A stretch of 64,000 bases of DNA from Acetobacter thailandicus. GTDB lineage: Bacteria > Pseudomonadota > Alphaproteobacteria > Acetobacterales > Acetobacteraceae. Of this stretch, positions 9,399-18,008 are shown piece by piece. The translations under genes and the position numbers were made by a program. Location of the stretch: the NCBI RefSeq assembly GCF_011516655.1, contig NZ_WOSV01000001.1:124001-188000 (forward strand), in the 5' to 3' direction. Below the pieces are notes generated by a model. That model saw nothing but the letters and a program-made list of their open reading frames with translations, did no database searches and was not told the DNA's origin. How positions within the stretch are numbered: position 1 is the stretch's first letter; the number at the start of each line of letters is the position of its first letter.

Positions 9399-10295
9399 TC
9401 AGGCCTGACGGTTCTGAATAAGGCTCTTACGGATTTTACGACCGCGTTCTATCCGGTCAACGATATACTCTTCATCAGCCCAGCGGATAGCACGGGCCAT
9501 TGCCTGTGCATCTTCAGTAAAGCGCGCCAGCATTTCCAGCAGTGCCTTGCGATTAAGCAGGAAGATATCACGCCACATGATCGGGTCAGAAGCTGCGATG
9601 CGTGTAAAATCCCGAAATCCTGATGCTGCAAAGTCCAGCACTTCAGAGCGCGTTTCATCTGCCAGATCATCGGCTGTACCACAGATTGTAAAGGCCAGAA
9701 GGTGCGGAAGATGGCTGACAATCGCACAAACCCGGTCATGGTGCGCAGGTGTCATTTCACGCAGGCGGCTACCACATCGCTCCCAGAAGGTCAGAGTCGC
9801 TTCAATCGCTTCATGCGGTGTGTCTTCGAGCGGTGTCAGCAGGCACCAGCGATCTTCAAACAGGGTAGCAAAACCTGCATCAGGCCCTGAGAATTCTGTA
9901 CCGGCCATAGGATGCACAGGCACATAGGCAATATCAGGCCGCAGGTAAGGCGTAATCGCCTCGATGACTGAAACCTTAACCGAACCGACCTCGCTCAGAA
10001 TAGCACCAGGCTTCATAGCGGGCAGAACGCTGGCTGCAACATGCCCCATAGCACCAGCAGGCACACACAAAAGCACACAATCAGCCTGAGCTGCCGCCTC
10101 AGCAGCATCGGTCGTTACTTCGTCAGCAATACCAAGCTCCTGCACACGGGCACACACCGCAGGATCAATATCAACAGCGATAGTACGACGCGCAAGCCCA
10201 GGAAATTCACGCACACGACGCAAAACTGAAGACCCGATAAGCCCGGGGCCAACAACAGCAAGAGTCTCGAAAACAGCTTCAGTCACCACCCTCAC
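9399..10295 (-). CDS. tyrC: Prephenate/arogenate dehydrogenase family protein (cyclohexadienyl dehydrogenase)
   Basis: It would make tyrosine by NAD-dependent oxidative decarboxylation of prephenate or arogenate. 298 residues: an N-terminal Rossmann loop (LAVVGPGLIGSS), the conserved EVGSVK, VPVHPMAGTEFSGP containing the catalytic histidine, and HHDRVCAIVSHLPHLLAF. The start is GTG 10295, which overlaps the upstream stop as GTGA with AAGGA just before it, so the gene is translationally coupled to the hpnL-like gene. The exact substrate preference cannot be read. Confidence 0.88.
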   Translation of the reverse strand: MRVVTEAVFETLAVVGPGLIGSSVLRRVREFPGLARRTIAVDIDPAVCARVQELGIADEVTTDAAEAAAQADCVLLCVPAGAMGHVAASVLPAMKPGAILSEVGSVKVSVIEAITPYLRPDIAYVPVHPMAGTEFSGPDAGFATLFEDRWCLLTPLEDTPHEAIEATLTFWERCGSRLREMTPAHHDRVCAIVSHLPHLLAFTICGTADDLADETRSEVLDFAASGFRDFTRIAASDPIMWRDIFLLNRKALLEMLARFTEDAQAMARAIRWADEEYIVDRIERGRKIRKSLIQNRQA

Positions 10296-11347
10296 TCCTT
10301 CACGGCCGAGAAGTCAGCTTCCTCAATAACCTCTGGCTTCTGTGCTCCGTCCTTACTGGCGGGCAGCTTTCGCAGCCCACGCATTTCAAGCATCTGCCAC
10401 ACCAGCAACACCGGTACACCAATACTCAGCTCCCGGCCACGCCGCAAAAGGGAAAGGCCCAGGGAAACTGAAGCGTCAATACCAAAAGCATGCCCAAGAG
10501 CAATATAAGCGCCCTCCTGCACCCCGAGGTTGCCTGGCACCAGAAAGCCCATAGACAACACAGCACAGGTTACGCCTTCAATCGCAATGGCGTTCACCAG
10601 GTTAAGGTGCACTCCCAGAAAACCAGCTGTAAGCCACAGCATGCCTGCACTGCTGATCCAGCCAATAAGATGATAAAAAGCGGAGAGAGCAATACGCAAC
10701 GGACGCGACCAGACGGCTTCCATACGCTGCTGCACTTCGTCTGCACTATTCAGCAGGATATCCTGCCACTGTGCAAGAATGTTACTGGTCAGCTTATTGC
10801 CCAGATGGCGAAACAGACTGCCGCCGTGCCTTTGTGTCCAGACAAAGCCTGCGGCACCCATCATCAGAAAAACCGCGCCAATGATAACAGGTATGACAAG
10901 AGGACTGTTACGCTGATGCGCAGCAAGGCACCCAACAGCCAGCAGCACAAACGCTACCTGCCCCATCACCTCAGTTGTAATATCAACAAGGTTCGCGGTT
11001 GCAGCCTCAGGCAGGTCCACTTTGCGTTTACCGGCCCCGCGCACAGAACAGGTGGCACGAATACCGATAACAAAACCGCCGAGCTGGGAAAATGGCAGAC
11101 AGGATGCCGCTGCGTCCCGCACCATACGCGCACCGGTCAGCTTCAGGAAGCCAATCTCTGGCACAGCCGCGCTCCAGGCGAGCCCAAGCACACCATCAAC
11201 CAGAAGCTGACACAATACCATAAGCAGAAAGCCGCCCGGACCAATGCGCATAACCGCATGCGCCACGGCACCAAAACCACTCCACGCCATAGCTGCAGTA
11301 ATAACAAGTAAGCCCAGCAGGGTCAGAAAAACAGTAAGCTTCTTCAC
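10292..11347 (-). CDS. hpnL: HpnL-like multi-span membrane protein (UPF0104 / LPG synthase TM family)
   Basis: 351 residues with about seven or eight hydrophobic helices, beginning MKKLTVFLTLLGLLVITAAM. The region GMLWLTAGFLGVHLNLVNAIAIEG...LSMGFLVPGNLGVQEGAY matches the UPF0104 family, whose HpnL branch occurs in hopanoid gene clusters; the proven roles of relatives are in membrane lipid handling. It is divergent from hpnA, which supports the HpnL assignment. It is coupled to the tyrC gene downstream. Confidence 0.78.
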   Translation of the reverse strand: MKKLTVFLTLLGLLVITAAMAWSGFGAVAHAVMRIGPGGFLLMVLCQLLVDGVLGLAWSAAVPEIGFLKLTGARMVRDAAASCLPFSQLGGFVIGIRATCSVRGAGKRKVDLPEAATANLVDITTEVMGQVAFVLLAVGCLAAHQRNSPLVIPVIIGAVFLMMGAAGFVWTQRHGGSLFRHLGNKLTSNILAQWQDILLNSADEVQQRMEAVWSRPLRIALSAFYHLIGWISSAGMLWLTAGFLGVHLNLVNAIAIEGVTCAVLSMGFLVPGNLGVQEGAYIALGHAFGIDASVSLGLSLLRRGRELSIGVPVLLVWQMLEMRGLRKLPASKDGAQKPEVIEEADFSAVKE

Positions 11348-11563
11348 AGTACGCGCTTTAGTGTCTGCCCGAAAAGCCCCCGCCGGACCTTCCAGAAACC
11401 TGTCATGAAATCATCATGAAGGAGGGCGTTAGGTATATAAGTCAGACCTATTACACCAGCACAGGGTCTGGCGCCACCTTGGATGACAGGATAAAAGAAA
11501 CAAACCAGCATTTCGGGCTTAACAGCCCTGTTCTTACTTCATACCCCTGCGGGAGCCCCTTTG

Positions 11564-12559
11564 ATGACTGCTCATACGCTTGTAACCGGCGCAACCGGTT
11601 TTGTTGGCTCAGCCGTAGCCCGCGCTCTGGTTAAACATGGCCACTCGCTCAGGCTGATGGTGCGCAAAGGAAGCGACCGTCAGAACATTGCCGATATTCC
11701 GGCTGAACTGACAGAGGGCGACCTCTCCCGCCCGGAGAGTTTTGATCAGGCCGTCAAAGGCTGCCGCTACGTATTTCATGTTGCCGCTGATTACCGTCTG
11801 TGGGTGCCAGACCCAACACCGATGATGACCGCCAACGTTGAGGGCACACGCAAACTGATGCTGGCTGCAAAAGCAGCTGGTGCAGAGCGCATTGTCTACT
11901 GTTCCTCCGTCGCTGCTCTGGGGCTGATTGGCGATGGCACGATCAGCAATGAAAATACACCGGTGCATGAGCATAGTGTTATTGGCATTTATAAACGCTC
12001 CAAATACAGAGCTGAGCAGGAAGTGCTGCGCCTGGTACGCGACGAAAACCTGCCTGCCGTGATTGTTAACCCCTCAACACCAGTGGGACCGCGAGACATT
12101 AAGCCAACACCTACCGGGCAGATGATTCTCGACTGCGCTGCCGGGCGAATGCCCGCTTATGTTGATAGTGGTGTCAATATTGTGCACGTCGATGACGTGG
12201 CCGAAGGTCACGCTCTGGCGCTCGAGCGTGGTGTTATAGGCGAAAAATATATTCTTGGCGGAGAGAACTACCTGCTGCGTGACCTGTTCGCCATGGTTGC
12301 AGAGATTGCTCACGTCGCAAAACCAAAAGTCCGCCTTTCCCCCGAGGTGATATGGCCCGTTGCTATTGCTTCAGAATGGCTATCCCGCAGCTTTGGCATT
12401 ACCCCACGGGTCACCCGTGAAATGCTGGCAATGTCACGAAAAAAGATGTTTTTCTCCTCTGACAAAGCCATCGCAGAACTGGGCTATGCTCCCCGCCCCG
12501 CACGAGAAGCCGTTGAAGATGCCGTTAGCTGGTTTCGCTCACATGATATGCTGAAATAA
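11564..12559 (+). CDS. hpnA: Hopanoid-associated sugar epimerase HpnA
   Basis: An extended short-chain dehydrogenase of 331 residues. The NAD-binding motif GATGFVGSAVARAL is at the N-terminus, and the YKRSKYRAE segment supplies the Tyr-x3-Lys catalytic pair. The WVPD, NVEGTRKLMLAA and GGENYLLRDLF segments match HpnA, linked to hopanoid side-chain modification. The ATG at 11564 has GGGAG eight bases upstream; a TTG three bases earlier is less likely. A hairpin terminator follows. Confidence 0.9.
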   Translation: MTAHTLVTGATGFVGSAVARALVKHGHSLRLMVRKGSDRQNIADIPAELTEGDLSRPESFDQAVKGCRYVFHVAADYRLWVPDPTPMMTANVEGTRKLMLAAKAAGAERIVYCSSVAALGLIGDGTISNENTPVHEHSVIGIYKRSKYRAEQEVLRLVRDENLPAVIVNPSTPVGPRDIKPTPTGQMILDCAAGRMPAYVDSGVNIVHVDDVAEGHALALERGVIGEKYILGGENYLLRDLFAMVAEIAHVAKPKVRLSPEVIWPVAIASEWLSRSFGITPRVTREMLAMSRKKMFFSSDKAIAELGYAPRPAREAVEDAVSWFRSHDMLK

Positions 12560-12591
12560 TATTTCAAATATCAGTAAAGACTTAAAAAAAT

Positions 12592-12640
12592 ATGGTAAAA
12601 TCAGGCGGTTTTTTATGCCTGTTTTTACCATAAAAAATAA
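12592..12640 (+). terminator. Terminator of hpnA
   Basis: ATGGTAAAA..CAGGC pairs with GCCTG..TTTTACCAT (12592-12606 with 12617-12631), followed by an A/T-rich tract. The symmetry suggests it could stop both strands. Confidence 0.75.
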
Positions 12641-12720
12641 TTAAAATTAATTTACAATAATCTATATAATCTATAAACGATCCAAAGATATTTTTATAAA
12701 AATCAAAATGGAAATTTGTT

Positions 12721-13122
12721 ATGAAATTTTCTGCATATATTATAGCCGCCTCATTACTTCTCGGGTCTGTTACTTCGGCTTACGCAAACGCATATGACAG
12801 CATCTCTGTCTATGCCATCGAAAAATCTCACGGATCAATCGCTACCGGGTCAAACACAGCCTATGTGAAGACCTATAATATCACCATATCTAATTTATCA
12901 GATACAGAAGCTGATTTATCCAAGATCTGCTTAAAAGCATACTCTGCCGAAAACAAAGAACTCAGACTTGATACAGTAGATGCCAACCTGGTTACTGGTT
13001 TCCTGAAAAAGGGACAACCAGCAACAGGTACGGCTATCTTTGCCTCACACGATGACATCATCTCAAAACCCGTTATCGTCAAACTCTCTGACAACTGTAA
13101 TTTTGTCAGAATCTCCCGCTAA
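12721..13122 (+). CDS. Small periplasmic protein, DUF4354-like
   Basis: 133 residues with a clear signal peptide (MKFSAYIIAASLLLGSVTSAYA, cleavage before NAYD). The mature part reads as a single beta-rich domain: YNITISNLSDTEADLSKICLKAYS, LDTVDANL, KKGQPATGTAIF, and two cysteines that could form a disulfide. I recognise this pattern as resembling the uncharacterised DUF4354 family of periplasmic proteins; the match is from memory. The gene is more AT-rich than its neighbours and stands alone behind a terminator, which suggests horizontal gain. Confidence 0.7.
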   Translation: MKFSAYIIAASLLLGSVTSAYANAYDSISVYAIEKSHGSIATGSNTAYVKTYNITISNLSDTEADLSKICLKAYSAENKELRLDTVDANLVTGFLKKGQPATGTAIFASHDDIISKPVIVKLSDNCNFVRISR

Positions 13123-13140
13123 CAGACTTATTAAAATTAC

Positions 13141-13938
13141 TCAGGGTGCTGACAACAGGGAATGGTCAGCCGCATCCCGCTCTGTCTGACACTGTGCAGC
13201 ATCCACCGGAGGCTGAGTGTGCGCCATAGCGCGCAGCTCATCCTGAGCAGCTTTAAGATCCTCCTGCAGCGAAGGTTCCCGCAGCAGAACACTCATTTGC
13301 GATGCTGCATTCAGGTAACCAGCCTCTACGTCTGACTTCCAGTGGACGCCGCAAACAATCCGGCTTTCACCAAAAACACGACCCCGCTGCAAAACAGGAC
13401 CAGCCTTCTCAGGCAAAAGACTGGCCAGCACCAAGGCCATGCCATATCCCGCTGTTGTGTGACCAGAAGGGAACGAAGAATAAAGCCCTAAGTCAGCGAC
13501 TGTTGTGCATGTTGGCTGGTCAGTACCAACAAACGGACGACGACGGTGCCAGAGGTGCTTAACCTGAGATGTTCTCTCTTTAATCGCCGGGGCAACCTTA
13601 TCAAAAAACGACTTCAGATGCGGAGCTTGTTTAAGATCAAGTTTATACCCAACAGCGCATGAAAAATCTTCCAGCAGGGTCGCTTTATCAAGGAGTGCAT
13701 CATGCTGAGCAAGCATCCAGCGTGAGCTGCCCCGCAGGTCACGGGTTGCTTTAAATACCTGATCATCATCAGCCTGACCTGCACTACCCGGAACAGGCGG
13801 CGGTGGCAAAACCTCACGCGCGTCAGGCAAAGACGCAGCCGGAATAACCGAACCAGCGTGCCCTGAAGAACAGGCCGACAAAGCAGCTGTAAAACTCACT
13901 ACAAAACACAGAAGACCTGCGCTCTTTTTCATTTTCAT
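13141..13938 (-). CDS. PhoN-type class A acid phosphatase (PAP2 superfamily), putative lipoprotein
   Basis: 265 residues. The signal ends in a lipobox-like LSAC (Cys23), so the enzyme may be lipid-anchored; class A enzymes are usually soluble in the periplasm. All three PAP2 motifs are visible: KHLWHRRRP (K-x6-RP), PSGH, and SRIVCGVHWKSD. They form the phosphate pocket and the phosphohistidine intermediate. It removes phosphate from small esters. An in-frame ATG two codons downstream is an alternative start. Confidence 0.9.
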   Translation of the reverse strand: MKMKKSAGLLCFVVSFTAALSACSSGHAGSVIPAASLPDAREVLPPPPVPGSAGQADDDQVFKATRDLRGSSRWMLAQHDALLDKATLLEDFSCAVGYKLDLKQAPHLKSFFDKVAPAIKERTSQVKHLWHRRRPFVGTDQPTCTTVADLGLYSSFPSGHTTAGYGMALVLASLLPEKAGPVLQRGRVFGESRIVCGVHWKSDVEAGYLNAASQMSVLLREPSLQEDLKAAQDELRAMAHTQPPVDAAQCQTERDAADHSLLSAP

Positions 13939-14032
13939 CTTCTGTATCCATTACACCATCTGAGAAGGCTACGTTTCACACATCGTCTTGAAAATTTCTA
14001 TCCTTTCACAAAATATTAACCATTACTCTCCA

Positions 14033-14932
14033 TTAAGAACTCAGACTCTCTTTTATAAGAACCTCAGTCAGAGACCTGAGTGCTGAACTGAGTTCAGAAA
14101 AATTTTCAATTTTTTCATACGTTGCCTCTTTCATATATAGGCTGCGACGCATTTCGATCTGCAATGCATGAAAGCCGTTCTGCGGTCTGCCATAATGCTG
14201 CGTGATATAACCGCCAGCATAAGGCTTATTACGTGACACTCTAAACCCGGCCTGGCGCAGTTCATGTTCAGCACAGTCAGTAAAACGGGCCGCACAGCTC
14301 CGGCCATGACAGTCACCCAGAACAAAATCGGGTGAACCCGCATCAGGCGCATCAGGCATGGAGTGGAGATCGAGCAGAAGCACTATTCCAAAGCGTGTAT
14401 GGGCCTGCCCCAGTAACTGATATAAAGCGTGATGATAAGGGAGCCAGCATGTCTGTATTCTTCGTGCGGCCTCCTCAAAAGGGATTGCCTTACGATAAAT
14501 ATTACAGTTACCTGCGGCGATACGCGGTACAGACCCCAGGCCAGAAAAAGCCCGTTCAGACGGTTTTACAAAGGCCGGCACCGGCCCGTCAAACATACGA
14601 GGATCCATATCCCAGGCTGCGCGGTTTGCATCGCAAAACACACGGGGAAACAGGGCATGAAGTAAGGTCGGCCCACACGCCTGAGCTTCAGCCGCCAGCT
14701 CTTCAACGTAGCTATCTTCACCGCGGCGCAAAACAGATAAAGGCTGACGACTGTTACTGACAAACGCCTCAGAATAACACCGCCCGGAATGAGGAGAAGC
14801 CAGCACAACCGGCACGACAGTCTTACCCACAACGCCATATGGTGCGCTGGCTTCACTATGAAATTGTTCACTGTGAGCAGGAAAAAAGGATTTCAGACCT
14901 TTACGCACAAAAAAATGGGTAAAATTTTTCAT
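14033..14932 (-). CDS. N-formylglutamate amidohydrolase family protein
   Basis: 299 residues from the chosen start. Family motifs are ASPHSGRCY near the N-terminus, DANRAAWDMDPRMF, LLLDLHSMP, VLGDCHGRSC and GGYITQHYGRPQNGFHALQIEMRRSLYM. Relatives release glutamate and formate in histidine breakdown or act on related peptides; no hut genes are seen here, so the substrate is uncertain. The start is doubtful: the ATG at 14932 has GAGG almost touching it, while an upstream extension would run into the tRNA-Val promoter. Confidence 0.85.
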   Translation of the reverse strand: MKNFTHFFVRKGLKSFFPAHSEQFHSEASAPYGVVGKTVVPVVLASPHSGRCYSEAFVSNSRQPLSVLRRGEDSYVEELAAEAQACGPTLLHALFPRVFCDANRAAWDMDPRMFDGPVPAFVKPSERAFSGLGSVPRIAAGNCNIYRKAIPFEEAARRIQTCWLPYHHALYQLLGQAHTRFGIVLLLDLHSMPDAPDAGSPDFVLGDCHGRSCAARFTDCAEHELRQAGFRVSRNKPYAGGYITQHYGRPQNGFHALQIEMRRSLYMKEATYEKIENFSELSSALRSLTEVLIKESLSS

Positions 14933-14987
14933 TCCTCTATCATTGTAGGGTTGCACACAGAACACAAGCAGGATAAAAGCCCCACAG

Positions 14988-15082
14988 GACAGGAATGGTG
15001 GGCGCATAGCTCAGCGGTAGAGCACTACCTTGACATGGTAGGGGTCGTAGGTTCAATCCCTGCTGCGCCCACCATTCCTGTC
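14988..15082. repeat. 19-bp perfect inverted repeat enclosing tRNA-Val
   Basis: GACAGGAATGGTGGGCGCA (14988-15006) is the exact reverse complement of 15064-15082. The inner seven bases are the tRNA acceptor stem; the outer twelve extend pairing beyond the mature tRNA on both sides, so the primary transcript could form an unusually long closing stem. Confidence 0.8.
15000..15074 (+). tRNA. tRNA-Val (GAC); prophage integration site
   Basis: A cloverleaf with acceptor GGGCGCA/TGCGCCC, anticodon stem CTACC/GGTAG around TTGACAT (anticodon GAC), T loop TTCAATC and encoded CCA at 15072-15074. The integrase gene begins about 120 bases beyond its 3' end and points back towards it, the standard arrangement for tRNA-targeted prophages; attL should overlap the 3' half. 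Confidence 0.95.
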
Positions 15083-15101
15083 GCAGAAAACTGCGGTTTT
15101 T
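15082..15101 (+). terminator. Terminator after tRNA-Val
   Basis: CGCAG-AAAA-CTGCG followed by GTTTTT. It lies eight bases past the tRNA. Confidence 0.75.
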
Positions 15102-15169
15102 AAGACATTCCCCAAAAATTTATATATCATTTAATGCCATCTGATACCGCTTAATATCATTTGGAACTG

Positions 15170-15191
15170 TGCCAGATCCGTGCCAGATCCG
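15170..15191. repeat. Tandem 11-bp repeat beside the integrase
   Basis: TGCCAGATCCG occurs twice in direct tandem between tRNA-Val and the 3' end of int. Repeats at this place are candidates for integrase arm-binding sites. Confidence 0.6.
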
Positions 15192-15196
15192 TTCTG

Positions 15197-16273
15197 CTAT
15201 AAACCCCACCAGACTCGTATGTCCTCTTTATATTCAGCAGGCATTTTTTTGGCATAGTGAGCAACGATGGACATTGTAGCCCATCCCCCCTCTTCTTTTA
15301 GAGCCAGAATGTCTTTGTGCAGACAATAATGCCATGATGCCCATGTGTGCCTCAGATCGTGCGGAGTTATATCCGGCACAAAAAATGACTGCTCTCTACT
15401 TTTCCCCTTCGGAGTCCATACACGCATATGGCCAGAGAATCCGGCATTGCGACATGCGACAGACCATGCCGCCTTAATCTGGCCGCCGCTCTGCCGTTTG
15501 TTATCCGCGAATCCAGCCGTCACCCTATCAACTCTGTGCTTTGGCCTAAAAACCGGGCCATCACGATCTTTTAATGACAGCAAAGAATTTATAACTCTCG
15601 GCACAAGCTCAACGTACCGTTCATTCCCCTGTTTTTGCCAGACGACTGCCCTCCTCCCTCGTATGTCAACATCTCGCCAGTCCAGTTCAACCGCCTCAGA
15701 CAGCCGGCATCCTGTGCATAGAAGAAATATAAGCAATGGCCTGATGTGGGGTGCGGCCGCCTGAACCAGTCGTGTTGCGTCGTCAGGATTTAAAAAAAAT
15801 GATCGCGACTTCGGAATTGATGGGCCTTTAAATGCAGGCTTGTCACACCACTGACGGATTGCTGCAAACGTCAGAACAGACTGTATCGGTGTCAAAACTC
15901 CTCTGACTTTTGTAGCTGGTGAGGAATCGCGACCCTTTTGCAAAATCCTGGCATAAGAGTTGTCGATTACCTCCTGCGTAATATCAGCCAGCTTCATTCT
16001 GCCAAAATGAGGGAGAAGTCTTGCAAGATAAGCTTTTGTTGCTTCTGACCGATCTTCAGCTTCGACATACGCCTGAACAGCACTGGAAAATGTTATGACA
16101 GCTCGTGCGCCGTAAATTCCTGCCGTCCAGAGCTCCGCCTCGCGTTTTGCCCGGTATGCTTCGGCTTGCTTTTTGTCAGTAGTGCCTGTGCTCTCAAATA
16201 TGCTTTTTCCGCAGACGGTTCCACGGACGTAAAGGTATTCGCGGCCGGCGCGACTGACAATTTTGAGGGACAT
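15197..16273 (-). CDS. int: Tyrosine recombinase (phage integrase)
   Basis: 358 residues. An N-terminal arm-binding and core-binding part (to about residue 155) precedes the catalytic domain, where Arg190 (GCRLSEA), His305 and Arg308 (HDLRHTWASW), Trp331 and the nucleophile Tyr340 (VAHYAKK) are all present. It catalyses integration into and excision from tRNA-Val. It is the last gene of the leftward early operon, and its 5' end overlaps the excisionase-like gene by about 180 bases. Confidence 0.95.
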   Translation of the reverse strand: MSLKIVSRAGREYLYVRGTVCGKSIFESTGTTDKKQAEAYRAKREAELWTAGIYGARAVITFSSAVQAYVEAEDRSEATKAYLARLLPHFGRMKLADITQEVIDNSYARILQKGRDSSPATKVRGVLTPIQSVLTFAAIRQWCDKPAFKGPSIPKSRSFFLNPDDATRLVQAAAPHIRPLLIFLLCTGCRLSEAVELDWRDVDIRGRRAVVWQKQGNERYVELVPRVINSLLSLKDRDGPVFRPKHRVDRVTAGFADNKRQSGGQIKAAWSVACRNAGFSGHMRVWTPKGKSREQSFFVPDITPHDLRHTWASWHYCLHKDILALKEEGGWATMSIVAHYAKKMPAEYKEDIRVWWGL

Positions 16274-16467
16274 TCTAAACTTTTCAACAGTCTTTCAATA
16301 TCATCACCAGAGAAAACAATTTTTTTACCCCATCGTCTATGAGTGGGGCCTCCTGCAAAAACAGGCGTCTCCTGCAGGTGTTTTCTCAGTCTTGTTTCAC
16401 CTATTTTGCCACTCAATCTAGGCAAAAGATCCTTCATCATGAGAAGGTTAGATAACTCATCACCCAT
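16093..16467 (-). CDS. Excisionase-like DNA-binding protein
   Basis: 124 residues: the N-terminal half has the short HTH-like pattern LRKHLQETPVFAGGPTHRRWGKKIVFSGDDIERLLKSL that resembles MerR/Xis-type folds reading 'gap - W - G - F..DDIE.L'. The basic C-terminal tail (KSKPKHTGQNARRSSGRQ) is encoded in a frame overlapping the int start. Position directly before int and the small size suggest a directionality factor. This is inference from position and a weak motif. Confidence 0.6.
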   Translation of the reverse strand: MGDELSNLLMMKDLLPRLSGKIGETRLRKHLQETPVFAGGPTHRRWGKKIVFSGDDIERLLKSLECPSKLSVAPAANTFTSVEPSAEKAYLRAQALLTKSKPKHTGQNARRSSGRQEFTAHELS

Positions 16468-16576
16468 GCCGCCCCTCCTTTTTCAGCAATTCCGCGGCAA
16501 TAGCAGCATACCTCTCGTTAAAAATAGCGCATGATAAACGAGGGCATGCAGGATCAGGCCAGTTGTTTGTGGTCAT
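16460..16576 (-). CDS. 38-residue phage protein
   Basis: MTTNNWPDPACPRLSCAIFN... encoded from ATG 16576, overlapping the exonuclease stop as ATGA with GGAG upstream. Its end overlaps the start of the excisionase-like gene. The perfect coupling on both sides supports expression. No function is known. Confidence 0.6.
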   Translation of the reverse strand: MTTNNWPDPACPRLSCAIFNERYAAIAAELLKKEGRHG

Positions 16577-17159
16577 ACGGCGGCTCCTGAAGACTTCAGA
16601 TGAAAAAACAAACGAGCGCATGCCCGAACATCAACAAGAGCGTCATGTGCTCCCTCAAGCTTTTCTCCGAAAAAGTGCTCTATACACTCCTCAAGTTTTG
16701 GCGCTTTTGGCTTATTAATACCGGCTCTGACCATCCGGGGCGTTGGCGGCAAATCAACAATCGGAGCTGATATCTCCATCGTGTCACAGGCAGGTTTATC
16801 AAATACCCAGCCACGCTTCAGACGGCTGAACATAATTCGTATAATTTGCCGATCAAACTTCTCATTATGAGCAACGACAAGATCTGCTTTATGAAGAAGG
16901 TCATAAAAGGCTGTTGCAACAACTGCCTCTCTGATTCCTATTTTCTTTGCTGTTTCTGTGGTGATGCCATGCACAGCTGCTGCGCCAGCAGGGATAGTCC
17001 AGTCGTCAGGATGAACAACCAGATTAATACATGACTGCTCAACGCCTTATCATCTGTAAGAATTGCCGCAAGCTGAACGCAACGTGGCTGCTTAGGATCA
17101 TCCAGACTACAATATTTGTCCGGAAGGCCGGTGGTTTCTGTATCATAAAAAAGAATCAT
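16573..17159 (-). pseudogene. DnaQ-like 3'-5' exonuclease, frameshifted
   Basis: The start MILFYDTETTGLPD contains the exonuclease I motif (DxE). Reading continues normally to TDDKALSSH, then breaks. One frame over, LVVHPDDWTIPAGAAAVHGIT, VVAHNEKFDRQII (motif II) and AHDALVDVRACARL (motif III) follow without a gap. Inserting one A at about 17023-17028 (TTAAT to TTAAAT) restores a single 195-residue protein. The start overlaps the bet stop as ATGA. It is either a real inactivating deletion or a sequencing error; a recombination exonuclease next to Bet would be expected. Confidence 0.85.
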
Positions 17160-18007
17160 GCTACCACCTCTTCAATCTGTTCTTCTGCTACCTGCTCTGA
17201 AAACTCTGAGCGTTTATCGCCAATCATATCAAACACGGTTGACTGAACCTCAGGCGCAATCGGTCGTCCTGCTTCCTCTGCTCTCTGAATTACCATCTCC
17301 CACTTCGACCACAAACCATCCACATCATTCGCATGAATGCACTTAGTTAGACGTTCCGCAAAAATCTTTATGTGATCTATATTTGCTGCAATAGTCTTAC
17401 TCTCCGTCTGAGATGGGGTTATATCAATGGTCGGCCCCAGGATTTTACCGTCCATTTCATCATTAGTATTTGTACCACCCGTCTGCTCAGGAAACGCCAT
17501 GCGCAATGCCTGAGCTTCAGCGCACTTTGCCAGCTGGCCGTAAGCACGTTTTTTCCACATGGTATTGGGTGCATCAGTATCTTTTTTTGCTGTTGCGTAG
17601 TTCTCAATCCAGTACTCCTTGGCTGTAAACTCACATTCGCGCCCATGCACCAGGCGGCGCACCGTCATTCGGCACCATTCAGGGAAACGAACCCGAACAC
17701 CTCCAAGCTCGATATTTTGCAGGGGGCCAAACTCAGGCTCACTTTTGCCGATATATTGACCAGTACGTGATGCTTCAATTCGATAAAGAGAGATGCCGGG
17801 CATAACCACATCCCGCATACGGCCAATACTCTTGTCCCATATAGGAACAATATGAACCGGCTTTTTCATCACATCCAGAGAAGCTGCACGACAGTATCCG
17901 ATAACCATGCGGATGCTGTTATCCTCAGCCCCCGGATATAAACTGTCCCTTAAGACGTTTATTAACTCGTTTTCCTGCTCTGGGTTAAGTGGCACTAAAT
18001 TAGTCAT
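17156..18007 (-). CDS. bet: Phage recombination protein Bet (RecT/Red-beta family)
   Basis: 283 residues. The single-strand annealing family signature is clear: IGYCRAASLDVMKKPVHIVPIWD, MRDVVMPGISLYRIEASRTGQYIGKSEPEFGP, and the aromatic/basic WKKRAYGQLAKCAEAQALRMAFPEQTGG block. It anneals single strands during phage recombination, normally with a partner exonuclease, here the adjacent frameshifted gene. ATG 18007 is chosen because AGGAAGG lies nine bases upstream and the preceding stop is immediately adjacent. Confidence 0.93.
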   Translation of the reverse strand: MTNLVPLNPEQENELINVLRDSLYPGAEDNSIRMVIGYCRAASLDVMKKPVHIVPIWDKSIGRMRDVVMPGISLYRIEASRTGQYIGKSEPEFGPLQNIELGGVRVRFPEWCRMTVRRLVHGRECEFTAKEYWIENYATAKKDTDAPNTMWKKRAYGQLAKCAEAQALRMAFPEQTGGTNTNDEMDGKILGPTIDITPSQTESKTIAANIDHIKIFAERLTKCIHANDVDGLWSKWEMVIQRAEEAGRPIAPEVQSTVFDMIGDKRSEFSEQVAEEQIEEVVA

Positions 18008-18008
18008 A

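Noticed and set aside
10490-11311. 273-codon frame antisense to the hpnL-like gene
   Set aside because: Polar His/Gln/Thr-rich product with no family resemblance; the opposite frame is clearly a membrane protein.
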